Origin: Rhizobiaceae bacterium
GTDB taxonomy: Bacteria; Pseudomonadota; Alphaproteobacteria; Rhizobiales; Rhizobiaceae
Assembly: GCA_025698895.1 (NCBI GenBank)
Contig: JAILWO010000001.1
Location: 1,873,741 to 1,937,740 of the forward strand
Direction: 5' to 3'
DNA length: 64,000 nt
Shown here: positions 28,388 to 35,998 of the stretch, one piece after another
Layout: the number at the start of each line of letters is the position of its first letter
How positions within the stretch are numbered: the stretch's first letter is position 1
Position numbers and translations under genes: made by a program
The notes under the pieces: model-generated
Told to the model about the DNA's origin: nothing
Database searches by the model: none
Seen by the model: the letters and a program-made list of their open reading frames with translations, nothing else

Positions 28388-31309
28388 TTACGCCGCCGCG
28401 ATCTGGCAAAGCGTGACCTTCGGCTCCTGCATATTCGTCACCGGATCGTAGCCGTAGGTCGTGATGGTGTTTGCGCTTTCGCCGAGAACGTAGGGATCGG
28501 TGCCCTCGGGATAGCTGGCGCGCAGATCCTCGCCCTGGAACCATCCACCGAAATGGAATGGCATGAACGCCACACCTTTTCCGACCCGCTCGGTCACTAG
28601 GGCCCTCACCCTTGCCCTGGAGTTGTTCTCCGCTCCGTTGATCCAGACCCAGGCGCCGTCGCTGATGCCGCGTTCGCTCGCGTCCGCGGGGTTGATCTCG
28701 ACGAACATCTCCTGCTGCAGCTCGGCCAGCCACCGGTTCGATCGGGTTTCCTCGCCGCCGCCTTCGTATTCGACCAGCCGGCCCGAGGTGAGGATCAACG
28801 GGAAGTCCCTGGCAATGCCCTTTTCAATGGCCGCCTGCTGCACGGTAAATCCGATGTTCGGCACCCGGAACTGCATGGCGTCGGGAAGGGTCGGATATTT
28901 CTCGACCAGGTCCACGCGCGGCGTATAGATCGGCTCCCGGTGAACCGGCACCGGATCTGGCAGGTTCCAGGCGAAGGCGCGTGCCTTGCCGTTGCCGTAG
29001 GGGTGGCAGCCGTGGCTTAGCACCACGCGCTGGATGCCGCCGGACAGGTCGGTGGACCACGTCACCTTGCCGATGTCGCCCATGTCGTCACCGATCGCCT
29101 GGATGACGCTGAGTTCCTCAGGCGTTAGGTCCTGGTCCCAGCCGAGCTTCTGGAGCACCGCCATGGTGAATTCCGGATAGCCGTCGGTGAGTTCGGAACC
29201 CTCCGTGTAGGACCCCTCGGCAAGAAGCGTCTCACCGTTCCGTTCGACGCCGAAGCGGGCGCGGAACGGACTGCCGCCGTCCATGACGTGCAGGCTCGGA
29301 TTGTAGAGGTTCGGCGTGCCCGGGTGGCGCAGTTCCGGCTTGCCCCAGCAGGGCCAGGGCAGACCGTAATAGTCGCCGCCGACTTCGGGATCGTCCTTCG
29401 GCGCGCGCAAGGTGACCAGGTCGAACTTGTGCTGGTTCTTCATATGCGCCTTGAGGCGCTCAGGCGACTGTCCGCAATAGCCGGTCGACCATGCGCCGCG
29501 GTTCATCTCACGCAACACGTCTTCCGGCACCGGTCGGTCGCCCTCGACGGCGATGTTCTTGAACATCTGCTCGGCAAGACCGAGCTTCTGGGCCAGGCGA
29601 TAGAGAACCTGGTAGTCGTCCTTCTGCTCGAAGGATGGCGCGACGATCTGCTCGCCCCACTGGATCGAGCGGTTGGAGGCGACGCGCGAGCCCGACGTCT
29701 CGAACTGCGTGCACACCGGCAGAAGATAGGTGTTGTCCCTGCGCCCTGCCTGAACGGCGAGCGAGGCCCAGGTCGTGGGATGCGGGTCTGCCACGACCAG
29801 AAGGTCGAGCTTGGCCAGTCCCTTTATCGATTCAGGGATACGCGTGATGCTGTTGCTGGCGTGGCCCTGCACGAACATCACTCGCAGATTGTCGCTCTGC
29901 TGGACCTCATCCTTGGGCAGCAAGGTCGCGTCGAACCACCGCGTCAGCGGGATGCCTGGCGTCTCCATGATCTCTTTGGAGGCGAACCGCGACCGCAGGT
30001 CGTCGTATCCGACTTCCCAGACCCTCGCCCAATGCTGCCACGCGGTCTCGGTCAGGCCGTAGTAGAAAGGCAAGGTAACCACGTCGAGCCCGATATCCGT
30101 CGCACCCTGCACATTGTCGTGGCCGCGGAAGATGTTGGCACCGGCGCCCGGTTTGCCGATATTGCCGGTGGCCAGACACAGGATGCAGCTCGCGCGCACA
30201 TTGGCGGTGCCGACTGTGTGCTGGGTCTGGCCCATGCACCAGATCAACGTCGACGGCGTCTGGGTGGCGAACATCTCGGCGACGCGCTTCAATTGCTCGC
30301 CGGGCACGCCGGAAATCCGCTCGACCTCCTCAGGCGTGTATTTCTCCACTTCCTTCCGGACCTCGTCCATGCCGTAGACCCGTTGGGCGATGAACTCCTT
30401 GTCCTCCCACTCGTTCTGGAAGATGTGCCAGAGCATGCCCCAAAGAACCGCGATATCGGTGCCCGACCGCAGGCGCACATACTCGGTCGCGTGTGCGGCC
30501 GTGCGTGTGAAGCGCGGGTCGATGACGATGAAGTTCGCGTGGTTGAGTTCCTTGCCTTCCAGGAGGTGCTGGAGCGAGATCGGATGCGCCTCCGCCGGGT
30601 TGCCGCCCATGATGATGAGCGTCTTGGAATTGCGGATGTCGTTGAATGAATTCGTCATCGCGCCGTAGCCCCAGGTGTTGGCTACGCCTGAGACGGTCGT
30701 CGAATGGCAGATGCGCGCCTGGTGATCCTGATTGTTGGTGCCCCAGAAGGCCGCGAGCTTGCGGAACAGGTAGCTGCCTTCGTTGGAGAATTTGGCTGAG
30801 CCCATCCAGTAGACGGAATCCGGACCGGATGCCTCGCGCACCTCCATCATCTTGTCGCCGATCTCGTCGATTGCCTCGTCCCAGGAGACGCGGGTCCATT
30901 GGCCGTCGACAAGCTTCAGCGGGTATCTGAGTTTACGGTCGCTGTGCACCAACTCGCGCACGGCCGCACCCTTGGCGCAGTGCGAACCACGGTTGATCGG
31001 GCTGTCCCAGGACGGCTCCTGACCGGTCCAGACGCCGTTTTGAACTTCGGCGGTGACGGTGCAACCGACCGCGCAGTGGGTGCAGATGCTCTTTTTCAAT
31101 TCGATCGGCACGCCCGGCTGAGGCGGACTGATCGCGGCGGCCTTTCTGACGGTGCCGAGCTGGAATGTGCCGAGCGCGGCTATCCCGCCGACGCCGAGGC
31201 CCGAGCGGCGAAGGAATGTCCGCCGGTCCATGGGAGCCGAGGCGGTGGTGCCAAAGAGGTTCTGCAGTCTCGTGCGGCTTGCCTGTCCGCTCTTGCGCTT
31301 CGTCAGCAT
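28388..31309 (-). CDS. Formate dehydrogenase catalytic (alpha) subunit, Tat-exported
   Basis: Mo/W-bis-MGD formate dehydrogenase of 973 residues. The N-terminus has a Tat signal (DRRTFLRRSGLGVGGIAALG). A [4Fe-4S] motif follows (CTHCAVGCTVTAEV...HCAKG). The active-site residue is a cysteine in ARICHSTTVSGVANTWG, encoded by TGC, not selenocysteine. The dinucleotide-binding domain ends in the C-terminal part. It oxidises formate in the periplasm and feeds the beta and gamma subunits encoded downstream. A TorD-type chaperone and a small Tat protein are encoded just upstream. Confidence 0.95.
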   Translation of the reverse strand: MLTKRKSGQASRTRLQNLFGTTASAPMDRRTFLRRSGLGVGGIAALGTFQLGTVRKAAAISPPQPGVPIELKKSICTHCAVGCTVTAEVQNGVWTGQEPSWDSPINRGSHCAKGAAVRELVHSDRKLRYPLKLVDGQWTRVSWDEAIDEIGDKMMEVREASGPDSVYWMGSAKFSNEGSYLFRKLAAFWGTNNQDHQARICHSTTVSGVANTWGYGAMTNSFNDIRNSKTLIIMGGNPAEAHPISLQHLLEGKELNHANFIVIDPRFTRTAAHATEYVRLRSGTDIAVLWGMLWHIFQNEWEDKEFIAQRVYGMDEVRKEVEKYTPEEVERISGVPGEQLKRVAEMFATQTPSTLIWCMGQTQHTVGTANVRASCILCLATGNIGKPGAGANIFRGHDNVQGATDIGLDVVTLPFYYGLTETAWQHWARVWEVGYDDLRSRFASKEIMETPGIPLTRWFDATLLPKDEVQQSDNLRVMFVQGHASNSITRIPESIKGLAKLDLLVVADPHPTTWASLAVQAGRRDNTYLLPVCTQFETSGSRVASNRSIQWGEQIVAPSFEQKDDYQVLYRLAQKLGLAEQMFKNIAVEGDRPVPEDVLREMNRGAWSTGYCGQSPERLKAHMKNQHKFDLVTLRAPKDDPEVGGDYYGLPWPCWGKPELRHPGTPNLYNPSLHVMDGGSPFRARFGVERNGETLLAEGSYTEGSELTDGYPEFTMAVLQKLGWDQDLTPEELSVIQAIGDDMGDIGKVTWSTDLSGGIQRVVLSHGCHPYGNGKARAFAWNLPDPVPVHREPIYTPRVDLVEKYPTLPDAMQFRVPNIGFTVQQAAIEKGIARDFPLILTSGRLVEYEGGGEETRSNRWLAELQQEMFVEINPADASERGISDGAWVWINGAENNSRARVRALVTERVGKGVAFMPFHFGGWFQGEDLRASYPEGTDPYVLGESANTITTYGYDPVTNMQEPKVTLCQIAAA

Positions 31310-31316
31310 GGCAACC

Positions 31317-31526
31317 TCACTTTTCCTTGGGATAACCGTTCACGCGGTAGAAGGCCTTGACGTGATCGGTTTCCTGGTAACGAGCTCGCGTCTCTTCCTC
31401 GCCCGGGTCATAGGCCTGGGCCTCGGTGGGAGCCAGCGTGGCGGCCGCGATGGCCGTGGTGGAGGCGCCGCCGAAAACCCGAAGGAAGTTGCGCCGGCTT
31501 AGTGCCGATTGCCGCTCGTCCTGCAT
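31317..31526 (-). CDS. Small Tat-signal protein of formate dehydrogenase operon
   Basis: A 69-residue protein with a twin-arginine signal (SRRNFLRVFGGASTTAIAAA) and a mature part of only ~35 residues (DPGEEETRARYQETDHVKAF). It ends 8 bp before the catalytic subunit gene. Such small Tat proteins are regularly found with alphaproteobacterial formate dehydrogenases and may be an extra subunit or an export partner; the role is unproven. Confidence 0.8.
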   Translation of the reverse strand: MQDERQSALSRRNFLRVFGGASTTAIAAATLAPTEAQAYDPGEEETRARYQETDHVKAFYRVNGYPKEK

Positions 31527-31572
31527 CTTCCTTCCTCCTCTTCTTGCTGGCTTCCAGCCTCAGGGCACGCAT

Positions 31573-32244
31573 TCAAGCGCTTCGCCGCGTCTCCATGGCG
31601 AAGGCCTCTGTTTCGATGTCGATGAAGAGTCGCCCGACGGTGCCGACCGAGCGATAGAAACTGGCGCTTTTCGCGCTTTCCAGATCGGTGAAGAAGCGCC
31701 CCGCCCATCCCGCGATATGGCGCTCGAAGAAATCCTGCTCCTCGCCGTTCGGGATCATGAAGTGATTGCCGGCAAAGCCGCTCATGATCTCGCAGAGAGT
31801 ACCGAGATGATCCTCCGGCTCAAAATGGCCTTCGGCGCGCTCGATGCCGAGGCGCATCAAGTCCCCGCGCAGGCGCGCGAGCGGCCGTTCGTTGAGGAAA
31901 CCGGTAAGGTAGTAGGACGCGTAAGGAAGAAGCTCTCCGCGTCCCACGCCGATGAAAAGCTCGAAATATTCGCGATTTATCGCATCCGCGGAATGGGACG
32001 CGGCAGCTTCGGCAAGCGCGACGTGGGCGCGGCCGAGCGGGGTATCGCCGCCGTTCCGCAGGCAGCCAAGCCGGGTGAGGAAATCGCTGTCGGGCGGTGC
32101 AATCAGCAGGGAAGCGAGGAGAGCGTATTCGTCCGAGCGGGCCTGGTCGATGTCGTCGAGATCAGCGGCCCCCGCGCCGACGATCGAAGCGTCCGTGCCG
32201 TCGGAAGGTCCATGCGCCTGGTCCAGGGGCAAGTCTGGGTTCAT
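31573..32244 (-). CDS. TorD/DmsD-family chaperone for formate dehydrogenase
   Basis: A 223-residue, mostly helical protein of the redox-enzyme maturation (TorD) family. The conserved segment EYFELFIGVGRGELLPYASYY matches the family's Y-x-x-L-F...P..S/E region; PEDHLGTLCEIMSGFAG is the E/DH motif. It should hold the Tat signal or apo-form of the catalytic subunit until the cofactor is inserted. First gene of the operon, with its own promoter carrying an inverted repeat. Confidence 0.88.
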   Translation of the reverse strand: MNPDLPLDQAHGPSDGTDASIVGAGAADLDDIDQARSDEYALLASLLIAPPDSDFLTRLGCLRNGGDTPLGRAHVALAEAAASHSADAINREYFELFIGVGRGELLPYASYYLTGFLNERPLARLRGDLMRLGIERAEGHFEPEDHLGTLCEIMSGFAGNHFMIPNGEEQDFFERHIAGWAGRFFTDLESAKSASFYRSVGTVGRLFIDIETEAFAMETRRSA

Positions 32245-32274
32245 CGTGTGACCTTGACCGTGCTGCCCGAGATT

Positions 32275-32311
32275 GGGTTACCCATAGTAACCCTGCCTTG
32301 AATGATTGCAA
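32275..32311 (-). promoter_or_regulatory. Promoter and operator of the membrane formate dehydrogenase operon
   Basis: Minus-strand TTGCAA (32306-32311) and TACTAT (32284-32289) are 16 bases apart. The -10 is embedded in a perfect inverted repeat, GGGTTAC (32275-32281), five bases, GTAACCC (32287-32293). Such placement fits repression by a dimeric regulator about 31-49 bp upstream of the torD-like start. The regulator is not identifiable. Confidence 0.55.
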
Positions 32312-32357
32312 CAACATAAGTCAGGGTTTTGATGGCCCGGTTCCGGCGTGTGCCATG

Positions 32358-33089
32358 TCAGCGCGGCATCGCCCCTCCGTGGCGTGGCCTGACGACCAAT
32401 TCGGAAACCTGCGAGCGCTTGGTCGCATCGGGTGAATGCAGGTGGCTCGCCGGCTCCGTATCGCCCGAGGAGTCATGAGCTGCGTCGGGGACGTCTATGG
32501 CCGGGTTCGGTTCGAGCTGTTCGGCGACCGGGGAAGGCTTCCGTGTTCCGGCCTCGGATGCCGTGTCCGATGGAGCGGTAGCCGGCCGTTCAGAGGCATC
32601 GCAGGGGCGGTCGGCGGCAATCGGCTCCGCATCCGGTTCCATGGCTCCCGCCGTTTTCGACAGGAAGCCGACGACGGTCTTTTTCGCGTCGAGTGGACCG
32701 AACCCCGCCATCGAGCCAGGCCGGTTGAAGTCCCAGGCATATTCCGACGGACCGACATAATCGCGGATTCTCGGGTCGAGCGACCACATCTTGCGTAGCG
32801 CCGCGCTCTTCAGCGCCAGGGGAACGCCCTTCTTCAGGAAGGCCGTAAGGTCGCTTTCGGCGGTCAGGTCCTCGAGACGGGGGAGGGGCTCTGCCGGACC
32901 GTCCGTTTCAGCCTCCCCCGCTTCCGGCTGGACAGGATCGGGCGGCAGGGGTGATGTGTCGGTGTCGATGTGCCCGGCGGCCTCCTCTCCTGTCTGCTCC
33001 GCTTCAGGGCGCGCGCGCGACTTGTCGGACAACGCTGCCAGCTTGCGGCGCGACCAGCGGGCAAATGGATTGTCGGCGCCGCCGCTCAT
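32358..33089 (-). CDS. DUF3306 protein
   Basis: A 243-residue protein starting FARWSRRKLAAL. The core (residues ~70-125, TAFLKKGVPLALKSAALRKM then WSLDPRIRDYVGPSEYAWDF) is the recognisable DUF3306 part; the C-terminal half is disordered and acidic. Its start overlaps the DUF3305 stop by four bases. DUF3305/DUF3306 pairs occur in formate dehydrogenase clusters of proteobacteria, which suggests a role in FDH assembly or regulation, but no activity is known to me. Confidence 0.8.
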   Translation of the reverse strand: MSGGADNPFARWSRRKLAALSDKSRARPEAEQTGEEAAGHIDTDTSPLPPDPVQPEAGEAETDGPAEPLPRLEDLTAESDLTAFLKKGVPLALKSAALRKMWSLDPRIRDYVGPSEYAWDFNRPGSMAGFGPLDAKKTVVGFLSKTAGAMEPDAEPIAADRPCDASERPATAPSDTASEAGTRKPSPVAEQLEPNPAIDVPDAAHDSSGDTEPASHLHSPDATKRSQVSELVVRPRHGGAMPR

Positions 33090-33598
33090 TTCTCGTCATT
33101 CCCGCGCCTGGAATTCGGATCCCGCCTCGCCATGGCCTCCGGGTCCGCTCGATCGCGCTTGCGCTTGATGAATGGTCGCTCGACGTGGTGGGTCTCAACG
33201 AAGGCGGCAAGCTGCCGCCGTATCTCGAGCGGCATCGGAAGGGCCTCTATGACGTCGGTACCGGTCTCCGTCAGCGCCTCGGCGTCGGCGGGATCGGCCG
33301 TCACAAGGTGCAGCATGATCCCTGGCGCCGCATCCGTGTGGCGGAGCACGACCCAAAGACTGGGCTGCTGCGACCTCAGGTTCTCCCGATACATCGTCGT
33401 GTCCGACCCGAAGAACTCAATCTCGATCGTGCCGGCATAATAGCGCGTCAGTCCAGCCGATTGTTCAAGCACCGTCCATGGCGCCGCGGCCGGTGCACCG
33501 ACGAGCAAGGCCACGGGCACCCAGGCGTGGTCGGACCAAGGGCTGTTCAGAGCTCGCCGCTCCACGACAACGCCGACCTGGGCCGTTTCCTGCACCAT
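33086..33598 (-). CDS. DUF3305 protein
   Basis: A 170-residue cytosolic protein. QVGVVVERRALNSPWSDHAW followed by the hydrophobic VPVALLVG, then YYAGTIEIEFFGSDTTMYR and LEIRRQLAAFVETHHV are the features I associate with DUF3305. It sits 10 bp downstream of the DUF6352 gene and overlaps DUF3306 by four bases, so this operon is translationally coupled. Basic, Lys/Arg-rich C-terminus. Function unknown. Confidence 0.8.
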   Translation of the reverse strand: MVQETAQVGVVVERRALNSPWSDHAWVPVALLVGAPAAAPWTVLEQSAGLTRYYAGTIEIEFFGSDTTMYRENLRSQQPSLWVVLRHTDAAPGIMLHLVTADPADAEALTETGTDVIEALPMPLEIRRQLAAFVETHHVERPFIKRKRDRADPEAMARRDPNSRRGNDEK

Positions 33599-33607
33599 GC
33601 CGCGCTC

Positions 33608-34621
33608 CTAGTTTGCCGCCGCCGAGCGCAACGGCAGGCCGGCGACGAGATTTTGCGGCTTCATGCGGATCGTCCGTTCAGGTGTCATCGCCATGATCAG
33701 CCAGACCGGCCGCGCCCCCACTTCCGGCCTCACATCCGCGGTCTCGGAAAAGGTGAGCCGGAACAATGCCAGGATCCGCTCCATTGCCTCCGGGTCCAGA
33801 TCCTTGCCCGTCCACAGCGCATTGCCGATGCGCGTTGCCTCGGCATCCAGGCCGACAAACCACGCCCAGTTGTCGTCCTCGACACGCTCGAGCGGTTCGA
33901 TCGTCACCTCAACGGCCAGCAGATGGCGTATCCAGGCTTCCATCGCGGTGGCAAGACCGCGTCGCGCGGGGCTGTCGGCACCGCCGAAGCCGAGCACCAT
34001 GTCGAAGGCGTCGCTCCTGCCGAAATAGCTATCGGCATTCTTGTCCTCGAGGATTGCAAGCTCGGTGACGGCCGGTCCGCCGAGCATGCCTAGCAGTGGG
34101 GACGCGTGGCGGTTCTGCTCGTGGACCTCTATCGTTTCCGCATCAGCCAGCAGCAGCGCGCCTTCGTGCGAGGTCACCCGCTGCGTTCGGTAGAACAGTT
34201 CGGCCGCACGCAGGACGAAAGGATCGTCCTCGCCGTCGAGCGCATTACGCAGCACCACTTGCGCAAGCTGGTTCATGAAGAGCGGGGGGGTGTCGGCCAC
34301 CGAGCCGCGCGCCAGTTCGAGATAGGCGGCCTCGATCGAGGGCGCGGCCAGGAGGCGGTCACGGAAGGCGATCATGAACGCCCAGTTTTCCCGTGCATCC
34401 GCATCCCTCATCGCCGCGATCTCGTCCTGTCCGACGGGCCGGCGCGGATCATGCATCAAAAGCTCGTGGTGCAGCCGTAGTTCCGCTTCGCAGGCTTCGT
34501 CGGGCGGCAGAAGCTCCGGCCGTGCGAAATAGGCCTTGAGGAACGCATCGGTCAGCATCAGCCGGCCTGCCTGATCCCGATCAAGCAGATGATGGCCCGA
34601 AGAAATCCAGAAATCCTTCAC
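33608..34621 (-). CDS. DUF6352 protein
   Basis: A 337-residue, largely helical cytosolic protein. The start KDFWISSGHHLLDRDQAGRL is highly characteristic; LELARGSVADTPPLFMNQLA and a long acidic middle follow, and the C-terminus is VRPEVGARPVWLIMAMTPER. No cofactor motif or transmembrane helix is visible. It overlaps the DUF6505 gene by four bases. Family assignment is from memory of FDH-cluster proteins; the function is unknown. Confidence 0.75.
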   Translation of the reverse strand: MKDFWISSGHHLLDRDQAGRLMLTDAFLKAYFARPELLPPDEACEAELRLHHELLMHDPRRPVGQDEIAAMRDADARENWAFMIAFRDRLLAAPSIEAAYLELARGSVADTPPLFMNQLAQVVLRNALDGEDDPFVLRAAELFYRTQRVTSHEGALLLADAETIEVHEQNRHASPLLGMLGGPAVTELAILEDKNADSYFGRSDAFDMVLGFGGADSPARRGLATAMEAWIRHLLAVEVTIEPLERVEDDNWAWFVGLDAEATRIGNALWTGKDLDPEAMERILALFRLTFSETADVRPEVGARPVWLIMAMTPERTIRMKPQNLVAGLPLRSAAAN

Positions 34622-35160
34622 GTGTCCCGTCCAGCCAATGCCCGGATATCGACTTCGTCCATCGGCTCGTCTTCCTCATCGACCTCGACGAATCGGAACG
34701 CCGTGGCAGGATCGAGCCTGCTCACCTTCCGGTGGAGGGTGCGGAAGGTTTCACGAATCCCCGCCCCCTCGTCGGCGCGGTGGAGGGCAAGCAGGGTACC
34801 TGGGGGGTGGTCGCACAGCGAGCGGGCAAAGGCGACCTCCTCTTCGGCAGCGGGTCGCGCGGCCTCCAGCCCCGGCGCGCCGCAACGGGCGACGAGTTGC
34901 GCCGCCAGTTTTTCAACCACGGCCGCGCGTTCTTCCCCGGTGGCCTCGGCCACGACGACGAGGGTCGACCAGCCGAAGCTGTCGACGCCCAGGAAGCCCG
35001 CGCGGAAGGCCTGCCGGTCCTTGCCCGACAAGCTCCCGGGATCGACGCCGAAGAACAGGAAGGAGCCGGTGACGGCCCATTCGCCGGGTTCCGCAGCGCG
35101 GGAATAAACGAAGGTGTCCGAAGGATCGAGACGGATGGTGCGCGGCAGCTTCATAGCCAT
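34618..35160 (-). CDS. DUF6505 protein
   Basis: A 180-residue soluble protein. Its N-terminus (LPRTIRLDPSDTFVYSRAAE then PGEWAVTGSFLFFG) and GFLGVDSFGWSTLVVVAEAT are the conserved parts; the C-terminus is acidic. It overlaps the ligase-like gene by ten bases and the next gene by four, indicating coupled translation. It is restricted, as far as I know, to clusters like this one. Function unknown. Confidence 0.75.
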   Translation of the reverse strand: MAMKLPRTIRLDPSDTFVYSRAAEPGEWAVTGSFLFFGVDPGSLSGKDRQAFRAGFLGVDSFGWSTLVVVAEATGEERAAVVEKLAAQLVARCGAPGLEAARPAAEEEVAFARSLCDHPPGTLLALHRADEGAGIRETFRTLHRKVSRLDPATAFRFVEVDEEDEPMDEVDIRALAGRDT

Positions 35161-35897
35161 GGCATTCCCGTCGCGGGGTCAAGCCAGGTGGGCGACGCAA
35201 GGGCCTTCGCCAGGCTTTGCCGTCGGGGTCCCTTCTGACTGGGTTCTGCTGAAAGCAGCAGGTCACCATTGTCGGCGAGCCGGACATCCGGGCCTGTTGT
35301 TGGAAACCGCTCAAGCCATTGCCGGGCGACGGGCGCGAATCCGATTTTACCCCATCGGTGGAACGCGGACATCAAATGACGGGAAAAGCTGGCGATGATC
35401 TCGCCCGGGTCCGGCGTTTCGAAGCCCACCTCATCGAGCGCGCCGAGCAGCGGCCGCAGACCGGGCTCGTCGTCGCCGACGACCGTGGTGCGGATCATGG
35501 CCGAGAAAACGAGCCAGGCCGGCGTCTGGCCATCGCGGGTTCCCTTAGGCCAACCCAGTCGCCCGCCGCCCACGTGCACCCCATCCACACATATCGTGTC
35601 CGGCCAGGCGAAGGTGATTGGCCGCGACGGCGGCGCATGCATTGCAAGCGCGTCGGCCAGTGCGTTCATGGCGGCGTAGAATGCGAGGCGCGCATGCGCG
35701 AATGGTTCTTCCGGCTCCAGAACGACGGCGAATTCGGCAGCATCATAACGTCGGACCCAGATCAGCGTGCCTGCATCCTGCTCGCCCGCGATCGCGCAGG
35801 CATGCGCAAATGCGTCGCCGGCCTCTCGCAGGACAACGAGGCTGTAGAGCGGTGGCAGATCGAGGGCTCGGTCCACGACCGGAGCGCGCAGGGACAT
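35151..35897 (-). CDS. Biotin/lipoate protein ligase-like protein
   Basis: A 248-residue protein with the BPL/LplA catalytic fold: TLIWVRRYDAAEFAVVLEP, the glycine-rich VHVGGGRLGWPKGTRDG, and PAWLVFSAMIRT correspond to the ligase's first strands, substrate loop and RRx(P) region, but the canonical GRGRxGRxW-type ATP loop is altered. A DUF4444-like C-terminal part follows. It starts the coupled operon with DUF6505, DUF6352, DUF3305 and DUF3306. No lipoyl domain protein is encoded nearby, so its acceptor is unknown and it may be a degenerate ligase with a structural role. Confidence 0.7.
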   Translation of the reverse strand: MSLRAPVVDRALDLPPLYSLVVLREAGDAFAHACAIAGEQDAGTLIWVRRYDAAEFAVVLEPEEPFAHARLAFYAAMNALADALAMHAPPSRPITFAWPDTICVDGVHVGGGRLGWPKGTRDGQTPAWLVFSAMIRTTVVGDDEPGLRPLLGALDEVGFETPDPGEIIASFSRHLMSAFHRWGKIGFAPVARQWLERFPTTGPDVRLADNGDLLLSAEPSQKGPRRQSLAKALASPTWLDPATGMPWL

Positions 35898-35928
35898 GAT
35901 GCCGATCCATGACTAATGACGGCGACCG

Positions 35929-35944
35929 CATTATCCTTATAATG
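35929..35944. promoter_or_regulatory. Inverted repeat in divergent promoter (ligase-like / Fe-S protein)
   Basis: CATTAT-CCTT-ATAATG, perfect six-base arms, midway in the 101 bp between the two divergent starts. TATAAT at 35938-35943 lies in its right arm and could be the -10 for the Fe-S gene. A regulator bound here could govern both operons. Confidence 0.45.
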
Positions 35945-35998
35945 GTTCTAAAGTGAAGGCGCTATCGCCGTGGGCGGTATCGCGTCTCGGGAGGCACG

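Noticed and set aside
28388..31309. Possible selenocysteine in the formate dehydrogenase
   Set aside because: The active-site codon is TGC (Cys) in both catalytic subunits, so no in-frame TGA or SECIS element is required.
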